Positions 1 to 7,623 are shown, numbered from the stretch's first letter. The stretch: 27,801 nucleotides of DNA from Lachnospiraceae bacterium UBA7110 (GCA_002492295.1 DKYC01000140.1:639-28439), one strand, 5' to 3'. Notes: generated by a model from the letters alone, not told the origin. Made by a program: numbers and translations.

Positions 1-3
1 TAG

Positions 4-201
4 ACTGCGTCTGCGTCTGATATTATAAAAAAAATGTTTGTGGATGATTATATCCATTTCAGTAAGCTGGTTTCGAGCCAGTCCTTGATGAGTGCTATGG
101 TGCAAGCCGATAACAATCCTGATCAGGCTATGCAGGATATAGACGAAATGGAAAAGCTGCTTCAGGAATATAAAGGGAAAAAAAATACTAAGAAAGATTG
201 A
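4..201 (+). pseudogene. 3' end of an unidentified gene, possibly a BlaI/MecI-type repressor
   Basis: The frame ending in TGA at 199-201 reads as real protein (key stretch DDYIHFSKLVSSQSLM, then a charged helix EMEKLLQEYKGKK). The first in-frame codon of the window is a TAG at 1-3, and both other frames also stop within 28 bases. The only internal ATG (34-36) follows a run of eight A and has no ribosome binding site, although it would give a 55-residue product. The gene is therefore either broken near the window edge or a tiny ORF. BlaI/MecI-type winged-helix repressors commonly precede BlaR1-like M56 peptidases, and their C-terminal dimerisation helices look broadly similar. That identification rests on position and is weak. 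Confidence 0.35.
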
Positions 202-230
202 TATTCAGCAGCTAAAGGAGATGGAATGTT

Positions 231-1415
231 ATGTTGAACTTTTCATTTTCAACGGTACTTATGGCATTGTTGACAAGCAGTATCCTTGTCGGGCTGATTG
301 CTATCGTTTTTCTGCGTAATAACACTTTGGTTTGTGCAGGGTATAAATTATTAGGTGTATTTGTGGGACTGGCTGTTATCCGGCTGATTCTTCCGCTTGA
401 GTTTCCGTTTACGGCAAATGTTCCGCTCCCGCCGTTCTTGTCTAAAGCGGTAGCTCTTATTCGGAAACCGCAAATACAGATTTTGAATATAACTGTTTCC
501 GTTTGGAATCTTTTTGAAATCATATGGTTTATTGGCATTATTTTTTATTTGGTTCGTTACATGAGGCAGTATCATCGTGCCAAAAATTATATCTTAAAAT
601 ACGGGCGTGACCGAACGACGGACATCCAGTATAAAACATTATTAGACACAATTTGTACACAGCACAACAGAAGAAACCACTTTCGTGTTATGGAACTGCC
701 CAATATGAATATTCCTATCATATATGGCTTGAAAAATCCGTACATCATATTGCCGGACAATTTATCAATTTCAGACGAGCGGCTTTATTATGTTCTATAT
801 CATGAAGCGATGCATCATTTTCATCATGACTTTCTGATAAAATGCATTGTCCGTTTCTTTTCGATTGTATATTGGTGGAATCCCGCGTTTATCATACTGT
901 ATAAGCAGACAAATACATTGCTTGAAATGCATATTGATAAGATAATCACGCATAAGGAAGCAGATATTACAAGCGAATATGCAGAATGCCTATTGTATAT
1001 GAAGAAAAACTCTTTAAAACGTTCTTCACAGCAAATGTCTGATTTTCTTAAAAAGGAGTCTTGTTTTTTAGTGCAATCACAGGATAAAGATTTTAAAAGA
1101 CGGTTAACTGTGCTGCTGCAGGATTATGCAATGCCTAAAAAAGTTTTGACCGGCATCATCCTGGCAGTCCTCATGATAGGTATTTATTTGACATCTTATT
1201 CCTTTATTTTAGAGGCTAGATATCGACTCCCACAATTTGTTGAGGAATCGATGTATGTTCCCAATGCAGACAATACCTATTTTATCCAAATCGACGCTTC
1301 CCATTACGAAGTTTATATTAATGACAAATATTTTGATACAATTAACTCTTTAGACGGTTATTCCAATGAAATAAAAATATATAATCAAAAAGGAGAACTA
1401 ATTCATGAAAACTAA
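231..1415 (+). CDS. M56 family (BlaR1/MecR1-like) membrane metallopeptidase
   Basis: A 394-residue integral membrane protein. Hydrophobic segments lie at about residues 5-27, 37-57 and 92-110, with a further one near 300-325. The cytoplasmic part carries the zinc-protease signature HEAMHHFHHDF (H191, E192, H195), which fits the HExxH motif of M56 peptidases. BlaR1-type proteins sense a ligand outside and cleave a cytoplasmic repressor. The roughly 70-residue tail after the last membrane helix is short and tyrosine-rich, and it is not a penicillin-binding sensor domain, so a beta-lactam ligand is not indicated. The start follows AAAGGAG at 214-220. The 3' end overlaps the next gene by 11 bases, which implies translational coupling to a small secreted peptide. 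The substrate repressor may be the gene ending at 201. Family confidence is high; ligand and target are unknown. Confidence 0.85.
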   Translation: MLNFSFSTVLMALLTSSILVGLIAIVFLRNNTLVCAGYKLLGVFVGLAVIRLILPLEFPFTANVPLPPFLSKAVALIRKPQIQILNITVSVWNLFEIIWFIGIIFYLVRYMRQYHRAKNYILKYGRDRTTDIQYKTLLDTICTQHNRRNHFRVMELPNMNIPIIYGLKNPYIILPDNLSISDERLYYVLYHEAMHHFHHDFLIKCIVRFFSIVYWWNPAFIILYKQTNTLLEMHIDKIITHKEADITSEYAECLLYMKKNSLKRSSQQMSDFLKKESCFLVQSQDKDFKRRLTVLLQDYAMPKKVLTGIILAVLMIGIYLTSYSFILEARYRLPQFVEESMYVPNADNTYFIQIDASHYEVYINDKYFDTINSLDGYSNEIKIYNQKGELIHEN

Positions 1416-1662
1416 AAAAGCTATTTTAACAACCGCATCTATTTTAACTTTATCCGTATGCTCGTTACTGCCTGTTGCTACAGTGTCAGCTTCAAGTCAG
1501 GAAATATCAGTGGAATATGACGGAAATTCTGTCACACCTAGATCTGATTACAAAGAATGGATTTATAAAGTCGAAAATGGGAAAATATATAAACGGCTTT
1601 ATAATGCTTCTACAGCTTCTTGGATAGGTGACTGGATATATGTTGGTGAATATACGGGATGA
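1405..1662 (+). CDS. Small secreted peptide, coupled to the M56 peptidase
   Basis: An 85-residue protein with a clear signal peptide: lysines at positions 3-5, a hydrophobic core at about 7-22, and a likely cleavage after the VSA at about 27-29. The mature part of about 55 residues is rich in Tyr and Trp (KEWIYKVENGKIYKRLYNAS, then WIGDWIYVGEY) and has no cysteine, so it is not a disulfide-bonded bacteriocin. The start lies inside the last codons of the M56 gene, after an AAAAAGGAGAA ribosome binding site at 1388-1398. I do not recognise a named family. The overlap suggests it is made together with the peptidase, either as its ligand or cofactor or as an exported product it controls; this is inference. 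Confidence 0.8.
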   Translation: MKTKKAILTTASILTLSVCSLLPVATVSASSQEISVEYDGNSVTPRSDYKEWIYKVENGKIYKRLYNASTASWIGDWIYVGEYTG

Positions 1663-1716
1663 TAAATTTATAAGCCACAAAATAAAACAATTGCATTGGG
1701 ATAAAAGCTTTTTCAG

Positions 1717-1753
1717 ATACCGCAGGAATACTGTTTCCTGCGGTATTCTTCTT
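1717..1753 (+). terminator. Rho-independent-like terminator after the M56/peptide operon
   Basis: A perfect 12-bp inverted repeat, ATACCGCAGGAA (1717-1728) and TTCCTGCGGTAT (1735-1746), with a 6-nt loop, followed by the pyrimidine-rich TCTTCTT. The T-tract is imperfect, so it may be a weak terminator. Confidence 0.6.
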
Positions 1754-1851
1754 AAGATTTTATACTTTATTTGCCATAGAAGCATCTCATTTTGCAGTTT
1801 TTAAATTGATTTTCCGCAATCCTGCAAGGAAATAAAAAATGCCGCTTTTAA

Positions 1852-1980
1852 TTGTGGCTAAGGCACCTGGCAACCTGTAAGGAAACACCTGCTTTACAGG
1901 ATATTGATTGTTTCCTGCAGGATATATGGCTTGAGTGATGCGGACATTCAAGTGCTTTTGAGATTAACGGTGTCAACTAA
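1852..1980 (+). pseudogene. Fossil of a pRiA4b ORF-3-like (IS1096 passenger TnpR-like) gene
   Basis: One frame reads LRHLATCKETPALQDIDCFL, then QDIWLE, a TGA stop at 1939-1941, then CGHSSAFEING. The pieces resemble a zinc-finger-type RHLxxCK segment joined by a deletion to the WLECCGHLSAF core of pRiA4b ORF-3-like proteins, with the first Cys codon mutated to stop. There is no start codon or ribosome binding site, and stops flank the stretch. The rest of the gene-free interval 1754-2236 holds only the control region of the next operon (2141-2198). The recognition is from memory of the family motif. Confidence 0.5.
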
Positions 1981-2140
1981 GAATCAAACCGGATGATGAT
2001 TTTTTATGGGGAGAATCTGCATCGGGGACTTGCGGATATCAGGGAAGCAAATATTATTCGGATTAATTTGTTCCGGACATGGAAATATCCCCATAATACT
2101 TTTGTGAAAGAGTGGCATATTTTTGTCACTTTTTTTAATC

Positions 2141-2154
2141 TTACACTTTTGTAA
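2141..2154 (+). promoter_or_regulatory. Predicted BceR-type operator
   Basis: The inverted repeat TTACACTTTTGTAA matches the TNACA-N4-TGTAA type of site described for BceR-like response regulators. It ends 15 bases upstream of the predicted -35 of the regulator operon, a usual position for activation, so autoregulation is likely. Confidence 0.6.
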
Positions 2155-2169
2155 TATTTCCATTTTCCG

Positions 2170-2198
2170 TTTTCATCCCAAAGAAAAACCGCTATAAT
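2170..2198 (+). promoter_or_regulatory. Promoter of the two-component operon
   Basis: -10 TATAAT at 2193-2198 and a weak -35 TTTTCA at 2170-2175, spaced 17 bases. The weak -35 together with the operator just upstream fits activator dependence. Confidence 0.6.
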
Positions 2199-2236
2199 AA
2201 TCCCATGAATTTCAACAAAACGGAGACGCAACGGTT

Positions 2237-2917
2237 ATGGATACCAAACTGAAACTAATGATTATCGAAGACGACACAGCACTTTCAAAAGTACTCTGCG
2301 AAACACTTGCAAAATGGCATTATGAAGCGGTCAGAGCACGGCAATTCGACAACCTTCTGCAGGAATTTATCGACGAAAAGCCGCAGCTTGTACTGTTGGA
2401 CATCAATCTGCCTTATCATGACGGATTCTACTGGTGCAGCAAAATCCGGCAGATTTCCAAGGTGCCGATTATCTATATCAGCAGCCGGGATGCCGACCGG
2501 GACAAAATCATGGCAGTTGCGCAAGGCGGCGACGATTACGTGCAAAAGCCGTTTCGCATGGAGCTTTTGCAGGCTAAAATTGCGGCGCTGCTGCGCAGGA
2601 CTTATGAGTATAAGGTAACGGAGTACCTTTTCCTGGATGGAGGGCTTTTGTTTGACAGCGCACTGCAAAGTCTGTACTTTGCGGAAAAAGAGATTGATTT
2701 GACCAAGTCGGAACGGCGGCTTTTTGCACGGCTTGCAGCGTGTAAGCCGGACGTTGTGACGCGCGACGAGCTGATGATGGCGCTTTGGAACACGGACGAA
2801 TATGTCACGGATGCGGCGCTGACGACCATTATCAGCAGGCTGCGCAGCAAGCTGCACGCCATATGCGGCGAGGACGTGATTTTTACGAAGAAAGGACAGG
2901 GATATTTTGTAAGATGA
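2237..2917 (+). CDS. OmpR/PhoB-family response regulator, BceR-like
   Basis: 226 residues. The N-terminal receiver domain (about 1-120) has the acidic pocket E11-D12-D13, the phospho-acceptor D55 in LVLLDINLP, S82 in the conserved Ser/Thr position and K104 in the QKPF motif. The C-terminal winged-helix DNA-binding domain spans about 130-226 and contains LTKSERRLF and the recognition-helix region DAALTTIISRLRSKL. Its stop overlaps the start of the kinase gene by the ATGA arrangement, so the two are co-translated. With the kinase and the downstream ABC transporter it forms a Bce-type module that responds to peptide antibiotics acting on the cell wall. Likely targets are the sites at 2141-2154 and 3934-3951. 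Confidence 0.93.
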   Translation: MDTKLKLMIIEDDTALSKVLCETLAKWHYEAVRARQFDNLLQEFIDEKPQLVLLDINLPYHDGFYWCSKIRQISKVPIIYISSRDADRDKIMAVAQGGDDYVQKPFRMELLQAKIAALLRRTYEYKVTEYLFLDGGLLFDSALQSLYFAEKEIDLTKSERRLFARLAACKPDVVTRDELMMALWNTDEYVTDAALTTIISRLRSKLHAICGEDVIFTKKGQGYFVR

Positions 2918-3945
2918 AATGGTTTCGGAAAAGAGGACGCGATTATGCACTCCTGCTGCTTTTTTCGTTGAGCTTTAATCTGTATTTTCTGTTTTTAATG
3001 CAAACATCAAAGATGGCATACCTGCTGTATCTTGACTTGCTTTTACTGGTTCTTTGGGCGATTACGGAGGGTGTGGCTTTTTTAGGTTATCGGCAAAAAG
3101 AACGCAGGAAACAACTGTTTTTGAAGGAGGATGAACTAATTTCCGACGTGCTTTCCACGCCCGAGGACAAAGAAGTCTTTGTGCATGATTTGACCATCCT
3201 GGAACGCCGTATTCAGGACGGTTTTGATGCGCACTGCAGTTTACAGGATTATGTCGCAAAATGGTGTCATGAATTGAAAATTCCGCTTGCATCCGCGCTC
3301 TTAATGACGGAAAAAATAACTGACACAAATGTCAGAATTTCCATGCGCGATCAGCTGGAGCGTATGAATTTACAAGTCAATCAAATGCTGCAAGGGTGCC
3401 GCCTGCAAAGTCCGCTGTTTGATTTGCAAATCAGGCAAGTAGCATTGTCGGAATGTGTACGGGCGTCTATTCGGAACAATCAATTCTTTTTGATACGGGA
3501 AAAGTTTGAGTTGGATGTGACGGTTGACAATGATGTAATTGTTTATACGGATGAAACGTGGCTTACATATATCTTGGACCAGATTTTGAGCAATGCAGTC
3601 AAGTACGCGAAAACGGATGAAGATGCGCAGGGGAAACAAACGGAACGGCACATTCGGATCTGGTGTGAACACAATGGTAATATGGCTGCACTTTGGATTG
3701 AGGATAATGGCGAAGGGATTTCGGAGTGCGATATACGCCGTGTTTTTGAGAAAGGATATACAGGGAGCAATTATCATAACGGAAAATACAAATCCACAGG
3801 TATGGGGTTATATTTAGCAATGCAGATTGCCCAAAAGCTGGAGCATGAACTATCTGTTGAGAGCGTCTACGGGGAGTATACGCGGTTTTGTGTTGTGCTG
3901 CATAAAAAAGAAAGAGAGCATATGCGTCATGGAACTGTAACCTAA
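2914..3945 (+). CDS. Intramembrane-sensing histidine kinase, BceS-like
   Basis: 343 residues when started at the ATG that overlaps the regulator stop (the frame is open further upstream, but inside the regulator gene). Two membrane helices (about 12-29 and 36-56) are separated by only a few residues, so there is no extracellular sensor domain. This is typical of BceS-type kinases, which read the activity of their partner ABC transporter. The cytoplasmic part has the phospho-acceptor H119 in KWCHELKIP, an N box around N227 (ILSNAVKYA), a G1 box DNGEG at 264-268 and a G2 box GMGLYLA from 296. No HAMP or PAS domain is seen. Length is normal for the family. Confidence 0.92.
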   Translation: MKWFRKRGRDYALLLLFSLSFNLYFLFLMQTSKMAYLLYLDLLLLVLWAITEGVAFLGYRQKERRKQLFLKEDELISDVLSTPEDKEVFVHDLTILERRIQDGFDAHCSLQDYVAKWCHELKIPLASALLMTEKITDTNVRISMRDQLERMNLQVNQMLQGCRLQSPLFDLQIRQVALSECVRASIRNNQFFLIREKFELDVTVDNDVIVYTDETWLTYILDQILSNAVKYAKTDEDAQGKQTERHIRIWCEHNGNMAALWIEDNGEGISECDIRRVFEKGYTGSNYHNGKYKSTGMGLYLAMQIAQKLEHELSVESVYGEYTRFCVVLHKKEREHMRHGTVT

Positions 3946-3979
3946 CTGTAAGGATTTTTATAAAAAAATACACTACAAT
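3934..3979 (+). promoter_or_regulatory. Regulator-dependent promoter of the ABC transporter operon
   Basis: A direct repeat of ACTGTAA at 3934-3940 and 3945-3951 (11-base phasing, about one helical turn) sits where a -35 would lie, followed by a -10 TACAAT at 3974-3979. There is no good -35, which fits activation by an OmpR-family regulator bound as a tandem dimer. The repeats overlap the last codons of the kinase gene. The half-site TGTAA is shared with the inverted site at 2141-2154. Confidence 0.6.
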
Positions 3980-4022
3980 ACAACTATCGCAACAAAAAAC
4001 AATACACAAACGGAGGAGCTTT

Positions 4023-4784
4023 ATGAACGATAAAAAAGTAGTGGAAATTAAAAATCTCGTCAAACACTATGGCGCACGGGATTTTCAGACAACGGCGTTA
4101 AAAGGGATTGACCTGACGATTTACAAGGGTGATTTTATTGCAATTATGGGACCGTCAGGTTCGGGAAAGACAACGCTGTTAAACATTCTTTCGACAATTG
4201 ACAAACCGTCGCAAGGTATGGTAATGCTGGACGGACAGGATGTGACACGGATTTCCAACAAGGCGCTCGCAAAACTGCGAAAAGACAAAATCGGTTTTAT
4301 TTTTCAGGATTACAACCTTTTGGACACGATGACCTTACAGGACAACATTGCACTCCCGCTCGCGCTCGACGGATCCGCGCCGAAGGAAATTCTTGCGCGG
4401 ACAAAAGAGCTTGCCGCCATGTTCGGATTGGAAGCACAGCTTCGCCAGTATCCGTATCAGCTCTCGGGCGGTCAGAAACAGCGGGGCGCAGTGTGTCGGG
4501 CACTGATTACCAATCCCGAGATTATCTTTGCGGATGAGCCGACAGGGGCGCTTGATTCCAAAGCAGGAAAGGATTTGCTGCAATGCCTGTGCAAAGTCAA
4601 CGAAAACGGACAGGCAACGATTTTGATGGTGACGCATGACCCGCACTGCGCGTCGTACGCAAAGGACGTATATCTTTTGAGCGACGGCACGATAAAATGC
4701 CGAATCAACAGGGGAAACGACCGCAAGGAATTTTATAACCGAATTATTGATTTGCAGACATCCATTGGAGGTGATTTCGCATGA
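4023..4784 (+). CDS. ABC transporter ATP-binding protein, BceA-like
   Basis: 253 residues of the MacB/LolD/BceA type. Walker A is GPSGSGKT at 43-50, the Q-loop Q95 lies in FIFQDYNLL, the signature LSGGQ is at 147-151, Walker B IIFADE is at 167-172 and the switch His is H205 in MVTHD. The ribosome binding site CGGAGGAG lies 5-8 bases before the start. The stop overlaps the start of the permease gene (ATGA). It supplies ATP-driven conformational change to the FtsX-type permease. In Bce systems this frees lipid-linked cell-wall precursors from bound peptide antibiotics and also signals to the kinase. The exact antibiotic cannot be read from the sequence. Confidence 0.93.
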   Translation: MNDKKVVEIKNLVKHYGARDFQTTALKGIDLTIYKGDFIAIMGPSGSGKTTLLNILSTIDKPSQGMVMLDGQDVTRISNKALAKLRKDKIGFIFQDYNLLDTMTLQDNIALPLALDGSAPKEILARTKELAAMFGLEAQLRQYPYQLSGGQKQRGAVCRALITNPEIIFADEPTGALDSKAGKDLLQCLCKVNENGQATILMVTHDPHCASYAKDVYLLSDGTIKCRINRGNDRKEFYNRIIDLQTSIGGDFA

Positions 4785-6715
4785 GCATCATCCGACTTGC
4801 CTTTTTCAATTTTAAAAACAGCTTTAAGAGCTATCTGTCCTTAATCCTGTCCCTTGCCTTTACGATACTGGTATTTTTCAATTTCCAAAACATCATTTAT
4901 TCCGATGTGTTCGTGCTGTTAGGACAGCGCAACAAGGATTATATTGATATGCTGATAGAGGTCTGCCTTGTCGTGCTGTTGTGCTTTCTTTTCTTTTTCC
5001 TATGGTACGCGACCAATGTCTTTCTCACAAGGCGCAAGCGTGAAATCGGCATTTACATTTTTATGGGAATGTCCAACCGTAAAATTGGCAGTCTCTACCT
5101 TGTTGAAATCAGCTTTGTCGGCATCACGGCACTTGCAATGGGAATCGGGTTCGGTGTACTGTTTTCAGCATTGTTTCAAATGATTATGGGCGCTGTTTCC
5201 GATCTTGCGGTTGACGTGCGCTTCGGGATTTCCGCAAAGGCAATAAAAATGACATCCGTGTCATTTTTGTGCATGTATCTGTTCTTTGCCCTCAAAGGCT
5301 TTTGGAACATCACTCGCAGCAGTGTGTTAAATATGATTATGGCTGCAAAGCAAAACGAATATCTGCACGTCAAACCAATTGTCTTGCTGCTAAAAGCCAT
5401 TTTAGGCATCGGTGTACTGGTTTTGGGATACTATTACGCGAACAAAGGCAGCAGATATGACACGCTGACAAACGCGCTTTTAGCGGTTATACTGGTTATT
5501 ATCGGCGTATATCTGCTGTTTGGCGGTCTGATACCGCTTGTCTTTCAGCTTTTGGTTTCAAGGAAGCGCTTTTTATACCATGGACAACGGTGCCTGTGGG
5601 TAAATCAGACGATTTTCCGTATGCGCAAAAATTACCGCACTTATGCGATGGTTTGCATTATGGGCATTTGCTCCGTCTCAGCGCTCGCAACAGGCTTTGC
5701 AATGCGAAACCGTTATGAAAATTTGGTTGCGTTTGATAATCAATATACCTTTCAATTTCTCAGCAGCCAAAGCAATATTGCCCAAACCACGGAAGCAATC
5801 CTTGACGGAAAATGCACAGTTGCGTATCAAAGCTCGCTTTGTGCACTTGTAGCGGACAGCGAACCGCTTTTATCCAGCTACACGGATGTACAGCAAATGC
5901 ACCTTCTGCTCTCCTATTCCGACATTGTACAGGCTGCGAAAGCGGCAGGCGTAACGTTTGCATTTGACGAGCCTGCAAATGATGAAGTATACTACCTTTC
6001 GCATTTAGTTCTGCTGTCCTTTATCACAAACGGAGAGGCGGAGCCTGTCACAATCGCGGGAAAAACGTATCGGCAGACACAGCGGATTATGATACCTTAT
6101 TTGGGATATTTGCAGAAGGAGCTGGGATGTCTTTATGTGGTTTCCGACAGGGAATATGAACGGTTAAAGGAAAAAAACGACTTGATATATTATATCTGCA
6201 ACTACAAGCTTAAAGATGATGATGTTTTTAATTTTGAGGAGATACGCATGGCGTTTGACACCATTGTCAGCAATACGGAAGAGAACTATACCGCACGTGT
6301 TTCAATTGACCCATACAGCAATGAGGGGGAGTGGATTAAGGCGCTCCATTCCCTTTGTATCTTTATGTTTTTGGTGTTTATCGTGGCGAGCGGCTGCATT
6401 ATGTTTATGAAGCTGTATAACGACTCGTTTGAGGAAATACAGCGGTATGCGGTTTTAAAAAAGCTTGGATTTTCAACGGAAACGCTCTCCGCGTCAATTG
6501 CGCATGAACTGGCAACGGCGTATCTGCTTCCCTTTGCCGTAATGACGGTATCGGCATATTTTTCCGTTCTCTCACTTGGGAAAATGATGCGGGCGGATTT
6601 GTTTAGTGTTTATGTCGTCAGTATGGCAGTTGTTTCGGTGATGTTTATGCTGTTTTGTGTTCTTTCCATTACAGTATGCCAAAAGACGCTGCTGTTTGCG
6701 CGGGATAATCGATAA
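4781..6715 (+). CDS. FtsX-type ABC permease, BceB-like
   Basis: 644 residues, the usual size for BceB permeases. About ten hydrophobic helices are visible: one at about 19-37, several between 58 and 270, one near 285-305, and the last three after residue 520. A large non-membrane segment of about 210 residues (about 310-520) lies between the seventh and eighth helices. This is the extracellular domain that defines BceB-type permeases and gives peptide specificity. FtsX-like domains flank it. It is translationally coupled to the ATPase. No antibiotic-biosynthesis genes lie nearby, so the role is more likely resistance to peptides made by others than self-immunity. No clear terminator follows, but the next gene has its own promoter. 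Confidence 0.9.
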   Translation: MSIIRLAFFNFKNSFKSYLSLILSLAFTILVFFNFQNIIYSDVFVLLGQRNKDYIDMLIEVCLVVLLCFLFFFLWYATNVFLTRRKREIGIYIFMGMSNRKIGSLYLVEISFVGITALAMGIGFGVLFSALFQMIMGAVSDLAVDVRFGISAKAIKMTSVSFLCMYLFFALKGFWNITRSSVLNMIMAAKQNEYLHVKPIVLLLKAILGIGVLVLGYYYANKGSRYDTLTNALLAVILVIIGVYLLFGGLIPLVFQLLVSRKRFLYHGQRCLWVNQTIFRMRKNYRTYAMVCIMGICSVSALATGFAMRNRYENLVAFDNQYTFQFLSSQSNIAQTTEAILDGKCTVAYQSSLCALVADSEPLLSSYTDVQQMHLLLSYSDIVQAAKAAGVTFAFDEPANDEVYYLSHLVLLSFITNGEAEPVTIAGKTYRQTQRIMIPYLGYLQKELGCLYVVSDREYERLKEKNDLIYYICNYKLKDDDVFNFEEIRMAFDTIVSNTEENYTARVSIDPYSNEGEWIKALHSLCIFMFLVFIVASGCIMFMKLYNDSFEEIQRYAVLKKLGFSTETLSASIAHELATAYLLPFAVMTVSAYFSVLSLGKMMRADLFSVYVVSMAVVSVMFMLFCVLSITVCQKTLLFARDNR

Positions 6716-6724
6716 AAGGCAGGA

Positions 6725-6754
6725 TTGCAGAATAGCGCAGAATTATGCTATACT
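6725..6754 (+). promoter_or_regulatory. Promoter of the carbonic-anhydrase-like gene
   Basis: -35 TTGCAG at 6725-6730 and -10 TATACT at 6749-6754, spacer 18. Confidence 0.65.
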
Positions 6755-6792
6755 AAGGAAAAGTTATCGGTATCCGAAAAAGGAGGGGTATT

Positions 6793-7275
6793 TTGGAAAG
6801 CAGTAAAAACATTTTTCTTGCCGACGGTGCCGTTGTCGTCGGAGATGTGACGCTTGGTGAAAATGTCGGGATTTGGTACAATGCGGTCGTGCGCGGTGAT
6901 ACGAACTCAATTTATATTGGTAATAACACCAACGTTCAGGATAACGCGACACTGCATACAGATAAAGATTTTAAGCTGCACATCGGCGATGGCATTACGA
7001 TTGGGCATAACGCCGTAGTGCACGGCTGCACCGTGGGCGACAATACCGTGATTGGCATGGGAAGCATCCTTCTAAGCGGCGCGGTTGTCGGCAAAAACTG
7101 TATCATCGGCGCGGGGGCACTTGTGACAGGTAAGATGAATATTCCCGACGGCTCGCTCGTCATGGGCAGTCCTGCAAAGGTCGTGCGCCCGCTCATGGAG
7201 CACGAAATCGAACAAAACCGTAAGAATGCGGTGCATTATGTAGAATTAATGAAAAAGAGTACAATGACAAGTTAA
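6793..7275 (+). CDS. Gamma-class carbonic anhydrase family / hexapeptide-repeat protein
   Basis: 160 residues, starting with TTG just after the strong ribosome binding site AGGAGGGG (6781-6788). The chain is a left-handed beta helix of [LIV]GxxxxI-type hexapeptide repeats followed by a C-terminal helix (about 138-158). The three metal-binding histidines of the gamma carbonic anhydrase family are present: H55 in ATLH, and H72 and H77 in GHNAVVHGC. So are the pocket residues R34 and D36 (VVRGD) and Q49-D50 (NVQD). The protein is the short YrdA/PaaY-like type, which lacks the acidic loop of archaeal Cam. Members are zinc- or iron-dependent, and only some have proven CO2 hydration activity. It is monocistronic, between its own promoter and a strong terminator. 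Confidence 0.88.
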   Translation: MESSKNIFLADGAVVVGDVTLGENVGIWYNAVVRGDTNSIYIGNNTNVQDNATLHTDKDFKLHIGDGITIGHNAVVHGCTVGDNTVIGMGSILLSGAVVGKNCIIGAGALVTGKMNIPDGSLVMGSPAKVVRPLMEHEIEQNRKNAVHYVELMKKSTMTS

Positions 7276-7291
7276 TGATATGTCAATCCCA

Positions 7292-7340
7292 AAAAAGGTT
7301 CAGGGCTGCCCCTTTTTAAGCGCCCTGAACCTTTTTAATC
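7292..7340. terminator. Bidirectional terminator between convergent genes
   Basis: A perfect 15-bp inverted repeat, AAAAAGGTTCAGGGC (7292-7306) and its complement at 7322-7336. The flanks give T-tracts in both directions, so it ends the plus-strand hexapeptide gene and the minus-strand 55-residue gene, whose stop codon lies inside it. Confidence 0.85.
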
Positions 7341-7502
7341 CTCTAAATACTGTTGAATATGCTCTAATGTCTTATCAATTCGTCTATTTCTATTTTCCTC
7401 ATCTTTCGTTTCTCTTGCTTCTTGCAAATTGTCTTTAACAAAATTTAAAAGCAATTTCAATTCTTTTTCACTTATCGCCATTTCTTCCATTACCTCCGTC
7501 AT
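7335..7502 (-). CDS. Small hypothetical protein of 55 residues
   Basis: The minus-strand frame runs from ATG at 7502 to TAA at 7335. GGAAAGGAG lies 9 bases before the start, and a near-consensus promoter lies further upstream (7550-7578). The product is all charged or hydrophobic and predicted helical: MTEVMEEMAISEKELKLL, then a segment rich in Glu, Lys and Arg ending in HIQQYLED. No signal peptide, membrane segment or cysteine. I do not recognise a family. An autonomous promoter, good ribosome binding site and shared terminator argue for a real gene, probably a small cytosolic helical adaptor or regulator. The function is unknown. Confidence 0.65.
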   Translation of the reverse strand: MTEVMEEMAISEKELKLLLNFVKDNLQEARETKDEENRNRRIDKTLEHIQQYLED

Positions 7503-7549
7503 TATCTTCAGCTCCTTTCCGTTAATCCGGTTGACCTGCTTTCTATTTT

Positions 7550-7578
7550 ATTTTAATTTGATATCCCCAAAAAGTCAA
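7550..7578 (-). promoter_or_regulatory. Promoter of the 55-residue gene
   Basis: On the minus strand, -35 TTGACT (7573-7578) and -10 TAAAAT (7550-7555), spacer 17. The -35 lies in the tail of the glgCD terminator. Confidence 0.6.
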
Positions 7579-7602
7579 GGCTGCCCAAAATCTGAGCAGC
7601 CT
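7566..7602 (-). terminator. Terminator of the glgCD operon
   Basis: Inverted repeat AGGCTGC (7578-7584) / GCAGCCT (7596-7602). Read on the minus strand, the hairpin is followed by TTGACTTTTT. Confidence 0.65.
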
Positions 7603-7623
7603 CACATATTTTCCAACGAAACC

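Noticed and set aside
231..1415. Beta-lactam sensor BlaR1/MecR1 proper
   Set aside because: The extracytoplasmic penicillin-binding domain (about 250 residues with an SxxK motif) is absent; only the M56 part is present.
2285..2950. Minus-strand open frame of 221 codons across the response regulator
   Set aside because: Antisense shadow of a well-identified OmpR-family gene with no ribosome binding site.
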